From Sphingobacteriales bacterium 46-32 (GTDB lineage: Bacteria; Bacteroidota; Bacteroidia; Chitinophagales; Chitinophagaceae): a DNA stretch of 64,000 nt. The DNA is taken from assembly GCA_001898485.1 (NCBI GenBank), contig MKTY01000019.1, positions 434,001 to 498,000 on the forward strand. Reading direction: 5' to 3'. How positions within the stretch are numbered: the first letter of the stretch is position 1; every line of letters begins with the position of its first letter. The translations under genes and the position numbers were made by a program. Below, in pieces: positions 1-10,000 of the stretch. The notes under the pieces are model-generated. The model was not told the origin of the DNA. It saw only the letters and a list, made by a program, of their open reading frames with translations, and made no database searches.

Positions 1-454
1 CCTGACACAGGGCTACCAGGTAGATGCGCGTACTATTCTGAACTCTGCCAAATTTCATGAGCCGGTGAGTGAAATGATTGTGGTAAAAGATATAGAGTTA
101 TACAGCATGTGCGAGCATCATATGCTGCCTTTCTTTGGCAAGGCACATATTGCCTATATCCCGAATGGCTGGATAACGGGCCTTAGCAAGATTGCCCGTG
201 TGGTAGACGCTTATGCGCGCCGACTGCAGGTGCAGGAACGCCTTACAGTAGAGATCATGAATGCCATAAAAGATACATTGAATCCGTTGGGGGTAGCAGT
301 GGTCATTGAAGCCCAGCATCTATGTATGATGATGCGGGGTGTGCAAAAACAGAATTCGGAGACAACGACATCGGCATTTGATGGGGAATTTCAGAAAAAT
401 TCTACCCGCAGCGAATTTCTGAAGCTGATTTCTTCCGATCTCAGCCGCCGCTAG
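1..454 (+). CDS. folE: GTP cyclohydrolase I, C-terminal part (5' end outside window)
   Basis: Converts GTP to 7,8-dihydroneopterin triphosphate, the first step of folate-type pterin synthesis, in the cytosol. The open frame runs from base 2 without a start and opens with [10 protein letters not shown], typical of the middle of FolE, so the N-terminal third lies upstream of the window. Visible family marks are CEHHMLPF, holding the Cys and His zinc ligands, and HLCMMMRG near the C-terminus, holding the second zinc Cys and the family signature. About 150 residues are present against roughly 200-220 for a whole protein. The stop is followed by a clear hairpin terminator, so folE probably ends its transcript here. 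The GTG at 65 is internal and not the real start. Confidence 0.96.
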   Translation, partial: LTQGYQVDARTILNSAKFHEPVSEMIVVKDIELYSMCEHHMLPFFGKAHIAYIPNGWITGLSKIARVVDAYARRLQVQERLTVEIMNAIKDTLNPLGVAVVIEAQHLCMMMRGVQKQNSETTTSAFDGEFQKNSTRSEFLKLISSDLSRR

Positions 455-467
455 TTTTTTCTTATTG

Positions 468-509
468 TGCCACAAAGATTTTTTTTCTTAAAACCTTTGT
501 GGCATTTTT
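468..509 (+). terminator. Rho-independent terminator after folE
   Basis: A perfect 10-bp stem, TGCCACAAAG at 468-477 with CTTTGTGGCA at 495-504, encloses a 17-base A/T-rich loop and runs straight into TTTTT. It lies 13 bases past the folE stop and ahead of fabD. The long loop is the only unusual point. Confidence 0.75.
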
Positions 510-533
510 GTCTCCTAACCACCCCCTTTAATC

Positions 534-1424
534 ATGAAGCACGCCTATGTTTTTCCAGGTCAGGGATCGCAATTTCCGGGAATGGGAAAGGAACACTATC
601 AAAACAGCGCATTTGCCAAGAAATTATTTGAACAGGCAAATGAGGTGCTGGGTTTTCGAATTTCTGAAGTCATGTTTGAAGGCTCAGAAGCCGATCTGAA
701 AGAAACAAATGTTACTCAGCCGGCCGTTTTTCTGCATTCTATCATTGCATTTCGCAGTATTGATGCGGCTAAGCCAGATATGGTAGCCGGTCATTCGTTG
801 GGCGAATTTTCCGCGCTGGTAGCCAATGGCACACTTAGCTTCGAAAGTGCATTAGAACTGGTAACCTTACGGGCCAGGGCTATGCAGAAAGCCTGCGAGC
901 TTACACCCTCTACCATGGCTGCAGTACTTGGTCTTGCAGACGAAAAAGTAGAAGAAATTTGTGCACAGGTGCGTACAGAAACCGGTGAAGTGGTCGTAGC
1001 AGCCAACTATAACTGCCCCGGACAACTGGTGATCAGTGGCAGTATAAAAGGAGTAGAGGTTGCCTGCGAGCAACTCAAAGCAGCCGGAGCCAAACGTGCC
1101 CTTCTCCTGCCGGTCGGAGGCGCATTTCACTCGCCTTTAATGGAGCCAGCCCGTGAAGAATTGCAGGCTGCCATTGAAAAAACAACATTCCATACACCAA
1201 CCTGCGCCGTTTATCAGAATGTAGTGGCAAAAGCTGTTTTTGATAAGGAAGAAGTTAAACAAAATCTTATTGATCAGCTTACCGGAGCTGTACGCTGGAC
1301 TCAAAGTATACAGTCTATGATCAAAGACGGCGCTTCACGTTTTACCGAGTGTGGTCCCGGCAAAGTATTGCAGGGTCTGATCGGTAAAATTGATAAGACT
1401 GTTGAAGTGAACGGAGTAAGCTAG
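534..1424 (+). CDS. fabD: Malonyl-CoA:ACP transacylase
   Basis: Moves malonyl from CoA to acyl carrier protein to supply fatty acid elongation. The 296-residue product has the usual family length. It opens with FPGQGSQ (residues 7-13), carries the nucleophile motif GHSLG with Ser88, and the catalytic His199 in AFHSPLM. The C-terminal ECGPGKVLQGLI is also typical. ATG at 534 is the only sensible start because the GQGSQ motif normally sits about ten residues in. It stands alone between the folE terminator and a long inverted repeat, and it is convergent with the leftward acetyltransferase gene. A second fatty acid gene, fabH, lies 3.8 kb away on the other strand and is not in the same operon. 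Confidence 0.96.
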   Translation: MKHAYVFPGQGSQFPGMGKEHYQNSAFAKKLFEQANEVLGFRISEVMFEGSEADLKETNVTQPAVFLHSIIAFRSIDAAKPDMVAGHSLGEFSALVANGTLSFESALELVTLRARAMQKACELTPSTMAAVLGLADEKVEEICAQVRTETGEVVVAANYNCPGQLVISGSIKGVEVACEQLKAAGAKRALLLPVGGAFHSPLMEPAREELQAAIEKTTFHTPTCAVYQNVVAKAVFDKEEVKQNLIDQLTGAVRWTQSIQSMIKDGASRFTECGPGKVLQGLIGKIDKTVEVNGVS

Positions 1425-1430
1425 ATAATT

Positions 1431-1525
1431 GTTTGAAGGGTATAAAAAGTATAAAGCGTATAAAGGGTTATTAAATCAGTACTCTTTAAACCTTTTATAC
1501 GCTTTATACCCTTTAAACTTTTTAT
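1431..1525. repeat. Long A/T-rich inverted repeat between convergent genes
   Basis: The words GTATAAA, AAGGGTATAAA and TTTAAAC recur here. The arm 1449-1466 pairs with 1491-1509 over 18 base pairs with one bulged base, and the flanks add weaker pairing. It starts six bases after the fabD stop and ends next to the stop of the convergent acetyltransferase gene, so it probably acts as a two-way terminator. Similar words recur after sprA at 14262-14340. Confidence 0.6.
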
Positions 1526-1527
1526 CT

Positions 1528-1977
1528 CTATGCAGAAATGCTGCAATTAATCCACCCCGCATCCAACGCAGCGCCGTAGCGTTTATAAAAATCAATAGCA
1601 GATGTATTCCAGTCAAGGACCTGCCACACCATTCCACTGAATTGTTTCTCCTTCATTTCCTCAATAAGACGGTCAAACAGCATCTTGCCAAGGCCTTTAC
1701 CGCGCATGGCATCTGTTACTATCAGATCTTCGAGGTATAGACGCTGCCCTTTCCAGGTGGAATAACGGATATAATAGAGCGCAAAGCCTTCTATATGGCC
1801 ATCTACTTCCGCAACAAATGCCCACCATACAGGCTGTGCTCCGAATCCACTCTCGGTAAAATGTTCGAGTGATACAGTCACTTCATCAGGAGCTTTTTCG
1901 TAAACAGCCAGTTCATGTACGAGTTCCATTAACCGTGGACAATCTTCGCGGCGCGCACGCCTGATCTCTATACTCAT
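1528..1977 (-). CDS. GNAT N-acetyltransferase, SSAT-like
   Basis: Predicted 149-residue acetyl-CoA-dependent N-acetyltransferase. The acetyl-CoA loop is RGKGLG and the motif order, with WKGQRLYLEDLIV before it and LDWNTSAIDFYKRYGA after it, closely follows spermidine/spermine and thialysine acetyltransferases, so a polyamine or related amine is the likely substrate. The open frame extends 20 codons upstream, but ATG at 1977 (MSIEIRRARREDC) matches the usual GNAT start, and it lies four bases after the stop of the upstream hydrolase gene, pointing to co-transcription. The substrate is inferred from resemblance only. Confidence 0.82.
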   Translation of the reverse strand: MSIEIRRARREDCPRLMELVHELAVYEKAPDEVTVSLEHFTESGFGAQPVWWAFVAEVDGHIEGFALYYIRYSTWKGQRLYLEDLIVTDAMRGKGLGKMLFDRLIEEMKEKQFSGMVWQVLDWNTSAIDFYKRYGAALDAGWINCSISA

Positions 1978-1981
1978 TCTT

Positions 1982-3802
1982 TTATTTTTTCTTTTTTGTA
2001 GCAGTAAAAATGCCATTGGGCTGTACAAAATCAACACTCACCGCCTCGCCTTTTTCATTTAGTTTAAATAGAATTGAAAAACCTTCGAGGTCTTTCAGCG
2101 CAAAACGATGGTCGCCGATAGCTTCTGTCGGATAATTTTTTTGTCCGGGTACAAATACATGCAAGACGCTGTTAAGAACAGTTACCTGTACAGTCATATT
2201 ACCCAGTTCATACTCGCCTACGTATTTCGCCATTTCGTCGACAGTGACTTTACGTGCTGCAGGCTTGTATGTGAACTCTATTGGTTTCAGGCTGCCTTCT
2301 ACCGGTACGAAAAAGCTCTGCATCTCACCGTTTTCGCCAAACTGAAAAGTAAACCGGAGATTTTCGTCATCGGTCGTGTCTATCTGATGAGTGTCTTTAT
2401 CATACCCTACCAGTGAAAACACATCATAGTGATAATGTTTTAGCCAGGCAGAATCCTTGCCGAAATAGGTGAAAAGACTGTCGCCTCTGTTTACAACATG
2501 AATAGTACCGTATCCGGCATTGGTATATGATCCGGCATAAGCCGTTGCTGCATGCGAAGGATGTGTGCCGGGGTGGTTGGCCGGTTGAGGATTACTTTTT
2601 TTCTCCTGTGCAGCCGCTTCATCACTGGCCTTTTTACGGATACCATTCCAGTTGATATAGGAAAGACGAAGCATCCGGTCGGCAATAATATTACGGGCCA
2701 GCGAAGGGATATTCGATGCATTTTGGTTGCTGAGTACAACAATTCCGATACTGTCGCTGGGGAAGAAACACGTGCTGGCAGTAAAGCCGTCAATATTTCC
2801 GCCATGCTCCACGCGATAATGCCCTCTGTAAGAATTGATGAACCATCCCAGACCGTAATTAGAAAGATGCACATCGGGATTCTGCCGATCGGGCAATCCT
2901 GTACTGATCACCATTTGAGATCCCATAGCCTGATTAATATAGCCGGGGGGAAGGATTTCTTTGCCGTTAAATTTACCGCCCTGTATCCACAGCATAAGCC
3001 ACTTTGCCATTTCGTCTACACTGCTGTTGATACTACCTGCCGGCCCCATGCCATTAATATTATAGTAATCCACATGGCTGATCAGGCTGTCTTTTTTTAC
3101 AACATATCCTTTAGCGGCGTCACCGTCTTTATCCATGAGGTGAATGTCTGTATTGGAGCGTTGCATACCCAGCGGGTCCAGCAGTTGAGTACGGATATTT
3201 TCTTCCCAGGTGCGCCCCCATAATTTCTCACTTACAACACCCTGAAGCAGAAACATGAAATTGTTATACTGCCATTTTTCACGGATACCGGCACTGGGTT
3301 CCTGGTACTGAATACGCTTTATTAGCGAATCGTGCGAAGAAGTATTGAACAGGTACCAGGAAAGGTCATGCCGGGGCATACCGGTACGGTGTGTCATCAG
3401 GTCGCGCAACGTAAGGGTATTATCCATTTCTTTATTAAAAAAATGAAACCCGGGTAATACATCGGTTACTTTATCGTCAAGTTTGAGTCGTTCCTGTTTT
3501 TCCAGTATACCAAGCAGTGATGAGGTAAAGGCCTTGGTACAGGAGCCGATAGCAAAAAGCGTGTTGGCCGTTACCGGCAGTTTCTTTTCGTAGTCACGAT
3601 AACCAAAGCCTTTACTATAGACAATCTTGTCTTTTTCAACAATAGCCACAGCGAAACCGGCCGCATGCCAGTCTTTCAGCAATTTAGACAGAGCCGTATC
3701 CAGCCCCATCAGCCTTTTGTCGGCAGGCGCTTGTCGGTTTTTTTGTGCCTGTACAGCATTGGTGAGCAGGAATGCTGCGAGAATAGTAAAGAAAATACGC
3801 AT
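1982..3802 (-). CDS. Secreted serine hydrolase, class C beta-lactamase-like, with C-terminal DUF3471-type region
   Basis: A 606-residue exported protein of the beta-lactamase/penicillin-binding fold. A signal peptide (MRIFFTILAAFLLTNAVQAQ) is followed by the catalytic S87-C-T-K90 motif, Y179-N-N181 and H333-G-G335 in place of KTG, the usual triad of class C-like esterases and peptidases. After about residue 390 comes a beta-rich region resembling the DUF3471 extension found on many bacterial relatives. True antibiotic hydrolysis cannot be claimed: this family covers D-aminopeptidases, esterases and lactamases of unknown substrate. It likely acts in the periplasm. The acetyltransferase gene begins four bases downstream, so both are probably made from one transcript. 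Confidence 0.88.
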   Translation of the reverse strand: MRIFFTILAAFLLTNAVQAQKNRQAPADKRLMGLDTALSKLLKDWHAAGFAVAIVEKDKIVYSKGFGYRDYEKKLPVTANTLFAIGSCTKAFTSSLLGILEKQERLKLDDKVTDVLPGFHFFNKEMDNTLTLRDLMTHRTGMPRHDLSWYLFNTSSHDSLIKRIQYQEPSAGIREKWQYNNFMFLLQGVVSEKLWGRTWEENIRTQLLDPLGMQRSNTDIHLMDKDGDAAKGYVVKKDSLISHVDYYNINGMGPAGSINSSVDEMAKWLMLWIQGGKFNGKEILPPGYINQAMGSQMVISTGLPDRQNPDVHLSNYGLGWFINSYRGHYRVEHGGNIDGFTASTCFFPSDSIGIVVLSNQNASNIPSLARNIIADRMLRLSYINWNGIRKKASDEAAAQEKKSNPQPANHPGTHPSHAATAYAGSYTNAGYGTIHVVNRGDSLFTYFGKDSAWLKHYHYDVFSLVGYDKDTHQIDTTDDENLRFTFQFGENGEMQSFFVPVEGSLKPIEFTYKPAARKVTVDEMAKYVGEYELGNMTVQVTVLNSVLHVFVPGQKNYPTEAIGDHRFALKDLEGFSILFKLNEKGEAVSVDFVQPNGIFTATKKKK

Positions 3803-3900
3803 GATGGTAAAGGTTTAGTGGTAAAGGAAAGCTACGCCATTTCAGGCAATGTGCTATTCCTGTCAACAATAAATATATCCGGGCAAAAGGCAGCTCCTTA

Positions 3901-5106
3901 TTAGTGCAGTGCCTGATCAAGGTCTGCGATGATATCCTGGGCCTGTTCTATGCCCACATTCATGCGGATAAGCCCATCGGTAATACCATACTGTTCGCGC
4001 AGTTCTTTGGGTACTCCGTAATGTGTCATAGAAGCGGGGTGGGAGAGAAGTGTATCGCAGGTGCCGAGTGATACGGTACGGATACACATTTTCAGTTTAT
4101 TCATAAAATCGATGCCACCCTGCAGTCCTCCTTTCAGTTCGAAGCTAAGCATGGCCCCGGGATGACGCATTTGCTTAAGCGCTACATAATGATCGGGATG
4201 GTCAGACAGGCCGGTGTAGTTTACTTTAGCTACCTGCGGATGCTGTTGCATATAGTTGGCTACTTCCATGGCATTATGACAATGCCGCTCCATGCGCAAT
4301 TCGAGGGTTTTGATGCCATTGATCAGTAAAAAAGCATCAAAACCATTGCTGTTGCCGCCAAGCAGCCGATGTACTTTCGTCACGCGTGTTTTCATGAACT
4401 CCACATCGCGACCGAGCAGTATACCGCCAATAGCAGTGCCATGGCCATTCAGAAATTTGGTGGTTGAGTGCATTACATAATCTACACCGTATTTGAATGG
4501 CTGCTGCAGGTAAGGCGTGGCGAACGTATTGTCGCAGGCAACAAGTACATTGTATTTTTTAGCAAGTTTGGTGAGTTCTTCTATATCCACACATTGAATA
4601 GTGGGATTGGCAGGTGTTTCAATATAAAGCAGCCGGATACTCTTGTCCTGTTTCAGCAGTTCTTCTGCCTGGTTAAGATCACGCAGGTCGGCAATAGTGG
4701 CCTCAATACCTAAAGGAGGCAGTACACGGTGAATCAATTCTTCGGTGCCGCCATAAAGGGAGAAGTGGGTAAGTATACGGTCGCCGCTTTTAAGGGTACT
4801 CAGCATGAGCGTACTGATAGCTGCCATACCGGAGGCGTGTAGTATGCCCTTTACTTCCAGGTCGAGACCCAGTGTTTCCAGTGCAGCAATTTTTTCCTCT
4901 GCTTCTGTCATGGTAGGGTTACCCCAGCGGCTGTAGATAAAACCTTCTTCCTGACCGCTAAACCGGCGCATGCCCTGCTCAGCTGTATCGAATACATAGG
5001 TACTGCTGGCATAAATAGGTACCAGGTGAGCATAGTTGGGGTCCTGATGGTGACCACTGTGTACGGCATGAGAACTGAAGCCGCTATAAATTTTTTTTTC
5101 TGCCAT
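3901..5106 (-). CDS. Cys/Met metabolism PLP-dependent enzyme (cystathionine gamma-synthase/lyase family)
   Basis: A 401-residue fold-type I PLP enzyme of trans-sulfuration. YSR (58-60) and the cofactor lysine K217 in STTKFLNGHG are intact, with SGMAAIST at residues 92-99 binding the cofactor phosphate. Methionine gamma-lyases usually carry a Cys in the YGC segment near residue 118; here it reads LYGGT, so a cystathionine synthase/lyase or sulfhydrylase role is at least as likely as methionine gamma-lyase. The exact reaction cannot be settled by eye. It lies between fabH and the hydrolase gene on the same strand, with gaps of 78 and 98 bases. Confidence 0.88.
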   Translation of the reverse strand: MAEKKIYSGFSSHAVHSGHHQDPNYAHLVPIYASSTYVFDTAEQGMRRFSGQEEGFIYSRWGNPTMTEAEEKIAALETLGLDLEVKGILHASGMAAISTLMLSTLKSGDRILTHFSLYGGTEELIHRVLPPLGIEATIADLRDLNQAEELLKQDKSIRLLYIETPANPTIQCVDIEELTKLAKKYNVLVACDNTFATPYLQQPFKYGVDYVMHSTTKFLNGHGTAIGGILLGRDVEFMKTRVTKVHRLLGGNSNGFDAFLLINGIKTLELRMERHCHNAMEVANYMQQHPQVAKVNYTGLSDHPDHYVALKQMRHPGAMLSFELKGGLQGGIDFMNKLKMCIRTVSLGTCDTLLSHPASMTHYGVPKELREQYGITDGLIRMNVGIEQAQDIIADLDQALH

Positions 5107-5184
5107 GACGCTTTATTGGTTTAATAGTGTGCAGGCAGGCTGCACGGGTTATATGCAGGACAAGGCAAGGTAACAGGCAAACTG

Positions 5185-6183
5185 TCAGGAGTTATAAGCC
5201 CAGGTAATGAGTGTGGCGCCCCAGGTAAACCCGCCACCAAATGCGGCCAGTACCAGGCGATCACCCTTCTTAAGCTGGTTTTCCCACTCCCAGAGGCAAA
5301 GCGGAATAGTACCGGCAGTTGTATTGCCGTATTTCTGAATATTGATCATTACTTTTTCTTTGGGAAGACCAATACGGTTGGCTGTGGCATCAATAATGCG
5401 CAGGTTGGCCTGGTGAGGGACCAGCCAGGCGATATCATCGCCGGTGAGCTGGTTGCGCTCCAGCAGTTCAGCACTTACATCGGCCATACCTTTTACAGCA
5501 AACTTGAATACAGTTTGTCCCTCCTGATAAACATAGTGTTCGCGGTTGGCCACGGTTTCGGCAGAAGCGGGGTAAGCTGAGCCTCCGGCTTTCATCCGCA
5601 GGAACTGGCAGCCACTGCCATCACTTTTGAGGATACTGTCCTGTACACCCAGGCCTTCTGTATTTGGTTCAAGCAAAACAGCACCGCCTCCATCGCCGAA
5701 TATGATGCAGGTAGTACGGTCGGTATAATCAATAATCGAACTCATTTTATCGGCACCCGCCACGACTACTTTTTTGTAACGGCCGCTTTCTATAAGTGCA
5801 GCTCCCTGGGTGAGTGCGTATAAAAAACCTGAGCAGGCAGCTGATACATCATAGCTCCAGGCATTTTTGGCACCGACCTTATCGCATACAAGATTGGCAG
5901 TAGCCGGGAAAACCATATCCGGAGTAACGGTAGCGACAATCAGGCAATCGATTTCGAGGGGATCAATGCCTCGCTTCTCACACAGTAGCTTAACTGCCGG
6001 GGCAACCAGTTCGGATGTGCCTTTGCCTTCGCCTTTTAGAATTCTTCGCTCTTCAATACCTGTGCGGCTGCGTATCCACTCATCTGTTGTATCTACAATT
6101 TTTTCAAGGTCAAAGTTGGTAAGGCGGTCTTCAGGAACATAGCCACCAACAGCAGTAATGGCGGCAGTTATTTTACTACTCAT
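5185..6183 (-). CDS. fabH: 3-oxoacyl-ACP synthase III
   Basis: Condenses an acyl-CoA primer with malonyl-ACP to start fatty acid synthesis. The catalytic triad is visible: Cys117 in SAACSGF, His257 in [10 protein letters not shown] and Asn287 in [21 protein letters not shown] is also typical. The open frame could begin at a GTG at 6201, but ATG at 6183 ([10 protein letters not shown]) gives 332 residues and the standard N-terminus, so it is preferred. The gene is divergent from ruvA. A TACCTTTG promoter box lies about 31 bases upstream. Confidence 0.95.
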   Translation of the reverse strand: MSSKITAAITAVGGYVPEDRLTNFDLEKIVDTTDEWIRSRTGIEERRILKGEGKGTSELVAPAVKLLCEKRGIDPLEIDCLIVATVTPDMVFPATANLVCDKVGAKNAWSYDVSAACSGFLYALTQGAALIESGRYKKVVVAGADKMSSIIDYTDRTTCIIFGDGGGAVLLEPNTEGLGVQDSILKSDGSGCQFLRMKAGGSAYPASAETVANREHYVYQEGQTVFKFAVKGMADVSAELLERNQLTGDDIAWLVPHQANLRIIDATANRIGLPKEKVMINIQKYGNTTAGTIPLCLWEWENQLKKGDRLVLAAFGGGFTWGATLITWAYNS

Positions 6184-6214
6184 CTTAAGATTGGTTTTCA
6201 CTACAAAAAGTGAG

Positions 6215-6222
6215 CAAAGGTA
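6215..6222 (-). promoter_or_regulatory. Possible -7 promoter box for fabH
   Basis: Read on the minus strand this is TACCTTTG, an exact match to the Bacteroidota -7 element TAnnTTTG. It would give a leader of about 25 bases before the ATG at 6183. No good TTG box was seen at the expected spacing upstream, so confidence is limited. Confidence 0.45.
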
Positions 6223-6380
6223 AAGGGGTTTTGGGAAAATGCGGGGCTATAAGTTTTGGATGAGGCTTAGGGTTAAGGGTAGAAGGTCAAAGGGAAAATC
6301 CTTGTCTTGTCTGTTTATTATTTTCTGACTGGTTCCTTTACCTTCTGGCTTTGGCCTTTCACCTTTCCCCCTGTTTCTCT

Positions 6381-6388
6381 TATTTTCG
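6381..6388 (+). promoter_or_regulatory. Possible -7 promoter box abutting the ruvA start
   Basis: TATTTTCG matches TAnnTTTG at seven of eight bases and lies only four bases before the ruvA ATG, so the transcript would begin at or very near the start codon. The upstream region, 6241-6380, is rich in GAAGGT/ACCTTC words in loose inverted symmetry, and no clear TTG box was found at the usual distance. Confidence 0.35.
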
Positions 6389-6392
6389 CGGC

Positions 6393-6974
6393 ATGATAGC
6401 CTATCTGAAAGGAGATTTTGTTTATAAAAGTCCTGCACTGGTGCTGGTAGAAGTCAATGGAGTAGGATATGAGGTGCAGATCAGTTTACATACCTATGCG
6501 CAGGTGCAGAACCTGGAAAAAGGCCTGTTGCATACCGTACAGATCATCCGCGAAGATGCCCACATCCTGTTTGGGTTTGCTGAACCCGCTGAAAAAGAAA
6601 TGTTTCAGCAATTGCTGAGTGTTTCTGGCATTGGCGCCTCCACTGCCAGAGTAATGCTTTCATATATGAAACCGGACGAACTGGCCCGGGCTATCGTGCA
6701 AGGCGATGTACGCAGTCTGGAAGCTATAAAAGGCATCGGTAAAAAAAGCGCCGAAAGAATTGTTCTCGAACTCAGGGATAAACTCGCAAAACATGGTCCT
6801 GAGGCAAATATTGCACCTATGAAAAACAATACTTTGCAACAAGATGCGTTAAATGCTCTGACAGCACTGGGGATTAACCGGACAGCAGCAGAACAGGCCC
6901 TTAAAAAGGCACTGACAGCCGAGGCCGGACTCCCGGTAGAAGAGTTGATTAAGAGAGCACTCCGTATCCTCTGA
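6393..6974 (+). CDS. ruvA: Holliday junction branch migration protein RuvA
   Basis: Binds Holliday junctions as a tetramer and loads the RuvB motor. The 193-residue product begins MIAYLKGDFVYKSP, the usual RuvA N-terminus. The middle holds two helix-hairpin-helix DNA-binding motifs, LLSVSGIGASTARVML and IKGIGKKSAERIVLELRDKL, and the C-terminal small domain that contacts RuvB begins around LQQDALNALTALG. The open frame extends 14 codons upstream, but ATG at 6393 matches the family. No ruvB or ruvC is in view. sprA follows after 40 bases, a pairing I have seen described in Bacteroidota, so the two may share a transcript. Confidence 0.96.
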   Translation: MIAYLKGDFVYKSPALVLVEVNGVGYEVQISLHTYAQVQNLEKGLLHTVQIIREDAHILFGFAEPAEKEMFQQLLSVSGIGASTARVMLSYMKPDELARAIVQGDVRSLEAIKGIGKKSAERIVLELRDKLAKHGPEANIAPMKNNTLQQDALNALTALGINRTAAEQALKKALTAEAGLPVEELIKRALRIL

Positions 6975-7014
6975 TTGCCATTTATTTCTGGAACTAATTG
7001 ATCCTGAGAACATT

Positions 7015-10000
7015 TTGAATCGCACGACTGCTCATATCTCCCGTTTGGCGGTAGTTATCGTCCTTCTATGCTTTGCCTGGACCGGTAATGCCCGTAATTA
7101 CAGGGATACTATTTTTAAGGGGAATCACGTAGATACCATCCCTGCCGATAGTCTGCGTTATCCCATCAGGGATCGTTATGGCGACCCCTATAGTCAGCCC
7201 AACCGCAACACTTTTGACCTGAAGGATACCGCATTTATCAAAAGAAATGTGGAATACGATCCGGTTACCGGCGAATATTATATCACCGAAAAGATTGGTA
7301 ATAAATATTACCGCACTCCCGTATCATTCCGGCGCGATGAGTTTATCCGGATGCAGGGGCAGAAAGATGAAGCGGAATATTTCCGTAAACGCTCAGCCCT
7401 GCTTACGGATATGAACCGTCGCCTTTTTAAGCCCCAGTTCAAAACCAGCAATAGCTGGTTTAACCGCATTGTAGGGGTAGGTAAGGTCGATATCCGCCCC
7501 TCGGGTTTTGTGGACCTTTCGGCCGGCTACCAGGGACAAAATATCAAGAACCCTACTTTACCCGAACGCGCACGCCGGTTTGGTGGTCTTGACTTTAACA
7601 TGAACTCGCAGCTGCAGGTAGATGCCAGCATTGGCGATAAACTGCGTCTTCCCATTAACTATAATACCCTGGCCAATTTTGAGTTTGAGAACCAACTCAA
7701 CCTCAATTACGTGGGCAAGGATGATGAGATCGTCAAGCAATTTCAACTGGGTAATGTCAACTTCACTACCAAGAGTACTTATATCCCCAGCGCTCAGTCG
7801 TTGTTTGGTGTAAAGACTCAATTGCAGTTTGGTAAACTCTTCGTGACAGGTGTGCTGGCCAATCAACGGGCACAGCGCCAGAACCTGGGGCTGCAGGGCG
7901 GAACGGCTACGCAGAACTTCTCACTCAAAGCTGACGAATACGAGGAAAACCGCCACTTCCTGATGGCGCAATACTTCCGCGGCAAATATAATCAGGCAAT
8001 GAGTCAGCTGCCGGTTGTGAATTCAACCATCCAGATATTGCGCGTGGAAGCATGGGTTACTAACCGTACCGGTGCTACTACCGATACCCGTGATGTGGTG
8101 GGATTGATGGATCTGGGTGAAGGTGCACCCTTTGGTCCATGGGGTGGGAACGCCAATGCTTTGCCCGACAACAGAGCCAATAACCTGTATAATTTATTAA
8201 CAGGACCTGGCGGCACCCGCAACTCCAGCTCTATTCAGTCATTCCTGACCAGCAACGGTCTTACTCCGGTGCAGGATTTTGAAAAGACTTTTGCCCGCAA
8301 ACTGCTGCCTACTGATTTTTACTTCAATCCGCAGATAGGTTTTATTTCACTCAACCAGCCATTGCAGCCTGATGAGGTGCTTGGCATCGCTTTTCAGTAT
8401 ACCTACAATGGACGTGTATACCAGGTAGGTGAATTTTCGCAGGATGTGCCTCCCGATACTTCGGGAGCTACACAGCGGGTACTTTTTCTGAAGTTGCTGA
8501 AGGCAACATCGCAGCGTACGTATCTTCCTATCTGGGATCTGATGATGAAAAACGTGTATTCGGTTGGTTATGGCCAGCTGGACCGTACCGATTTTCAACT
8601 GGATGTATTATATGAAGAACCCAGCCTGGGCGAAAAACGTTATTTGCCTCCAACAGATGTATTGCCCCAGTACGAAGGCCAGCCAATCATTTCATTATTA
8701 AACCTTGACCGGTTAAATAATCAGAATGATCCGCAACCCGATGGTAAGTTTGACTTCGTGGAAGGATATACTGTGATCTCAAGCATGAGTCGCATCATCT
8801 TCCCGGTACTGGAACCTTTCGGACGAGATCTGGAATATATCTATCCCTCTGCGGTGGAACGACAGAAATACCTCTATTATCCGCTCTACGATACTATCAA
8901 AGCCATCGCACAAACCTATGCCAACCTAAACCGGTTTAAACTCAAGGGCCGCTCGCGCAGCAGTTCTACCGGTGGCGGACGTTATCAGTTAGGATTTAAT
9001 GTGCCGAAAGAATCGGTAACAGTTACGGCCGGAGGCCAAACGCTTATTGCGGATGTTGACTATATTATAGAGGCCGGAGAAATACAGATTATCAACCAGG
9101 CCATCCTTAGTTCCGGAGTACCGGTAAATGTGAGTTATGAAAACCAGGAAGCATTCGGTATACAGCAACGCAACTTTATGGGATTGCGGCTGGATTATAT
9201 TGCCAGTAAAAAATTGACCCTTGGCGGTACAATAGCCCGCCTGGGTGAGCGACCATTCTTCATCAAACAACAATATGGTGAAGACCCCGTACGTAACACT
9301 ATGTACGGATTGGATATGGATTACCGGAGCGACTGGCCACGACTTACCAAATGGCTCGATAAACTGCCGTTCTACAACACCAAGACCATGTCGTCGATTA
9401 CGGCTTATGCCGAGGCGGCGGTATTGCAGCCTGGCCACGCACCCCAGATCGGCCGTGGATCCAGTGGCCTTGCTTATATTGACGACTTTGAAGGTACACG
9501 CTCGGCAATTGATCTCCGTTTTCCGCTCATCAACTGGACACTGGCTTCTGTACCTCAACGCTTCCCCGAAGCCACGCTCAATAATGACTTGGCCAGCGGT
9601 TACAACCGGGCTAAACTGGCCTGGTATAATATTGAACCTGTATTGCAGGAAAAAAGTAATACCAATAACCCATTGCGTGGAAATATAGCAGAGCTATCAA
9701 AACCTGAAACAAGACAGGTATTGCAGCGTGAAATCTTCCCGCAGCGTACAACCGATTTTGGTCAGGGATTACTCACCACATTTGATATGGCTTTTTATCC
9801 GCGCGATAAAGGCCCCTATAATTTTGAGAACCGCGCAGGTCGTATCGATGGCAACGGTCATCTCATTGATCGCCGCAGAGCCTGGGGTGGTATTATGCGT
9901 AATATCGACCAGATCGATTTTGAGACCGGCAATATGGAATATATCGAGTTCTGGTTGCAGGATCCCTTTATCACCAATCCTGGCAGTACGGGCGGTAAAC

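Noticed and set aside
2552-3223. A 223-codon open frame on the plus strand
   Set aside because: Antisense to the beta-lactamase-like gene with all three catalytic motifs.
1982-3802. A true antibiotic-resistance beta-lactamase
   Set aside because: The SxxK, YxN and HGG motifs with a long C-terminal beta region fit the wide class C-like esterase/peptidase group; nothing visible shows drug hydrolysis.
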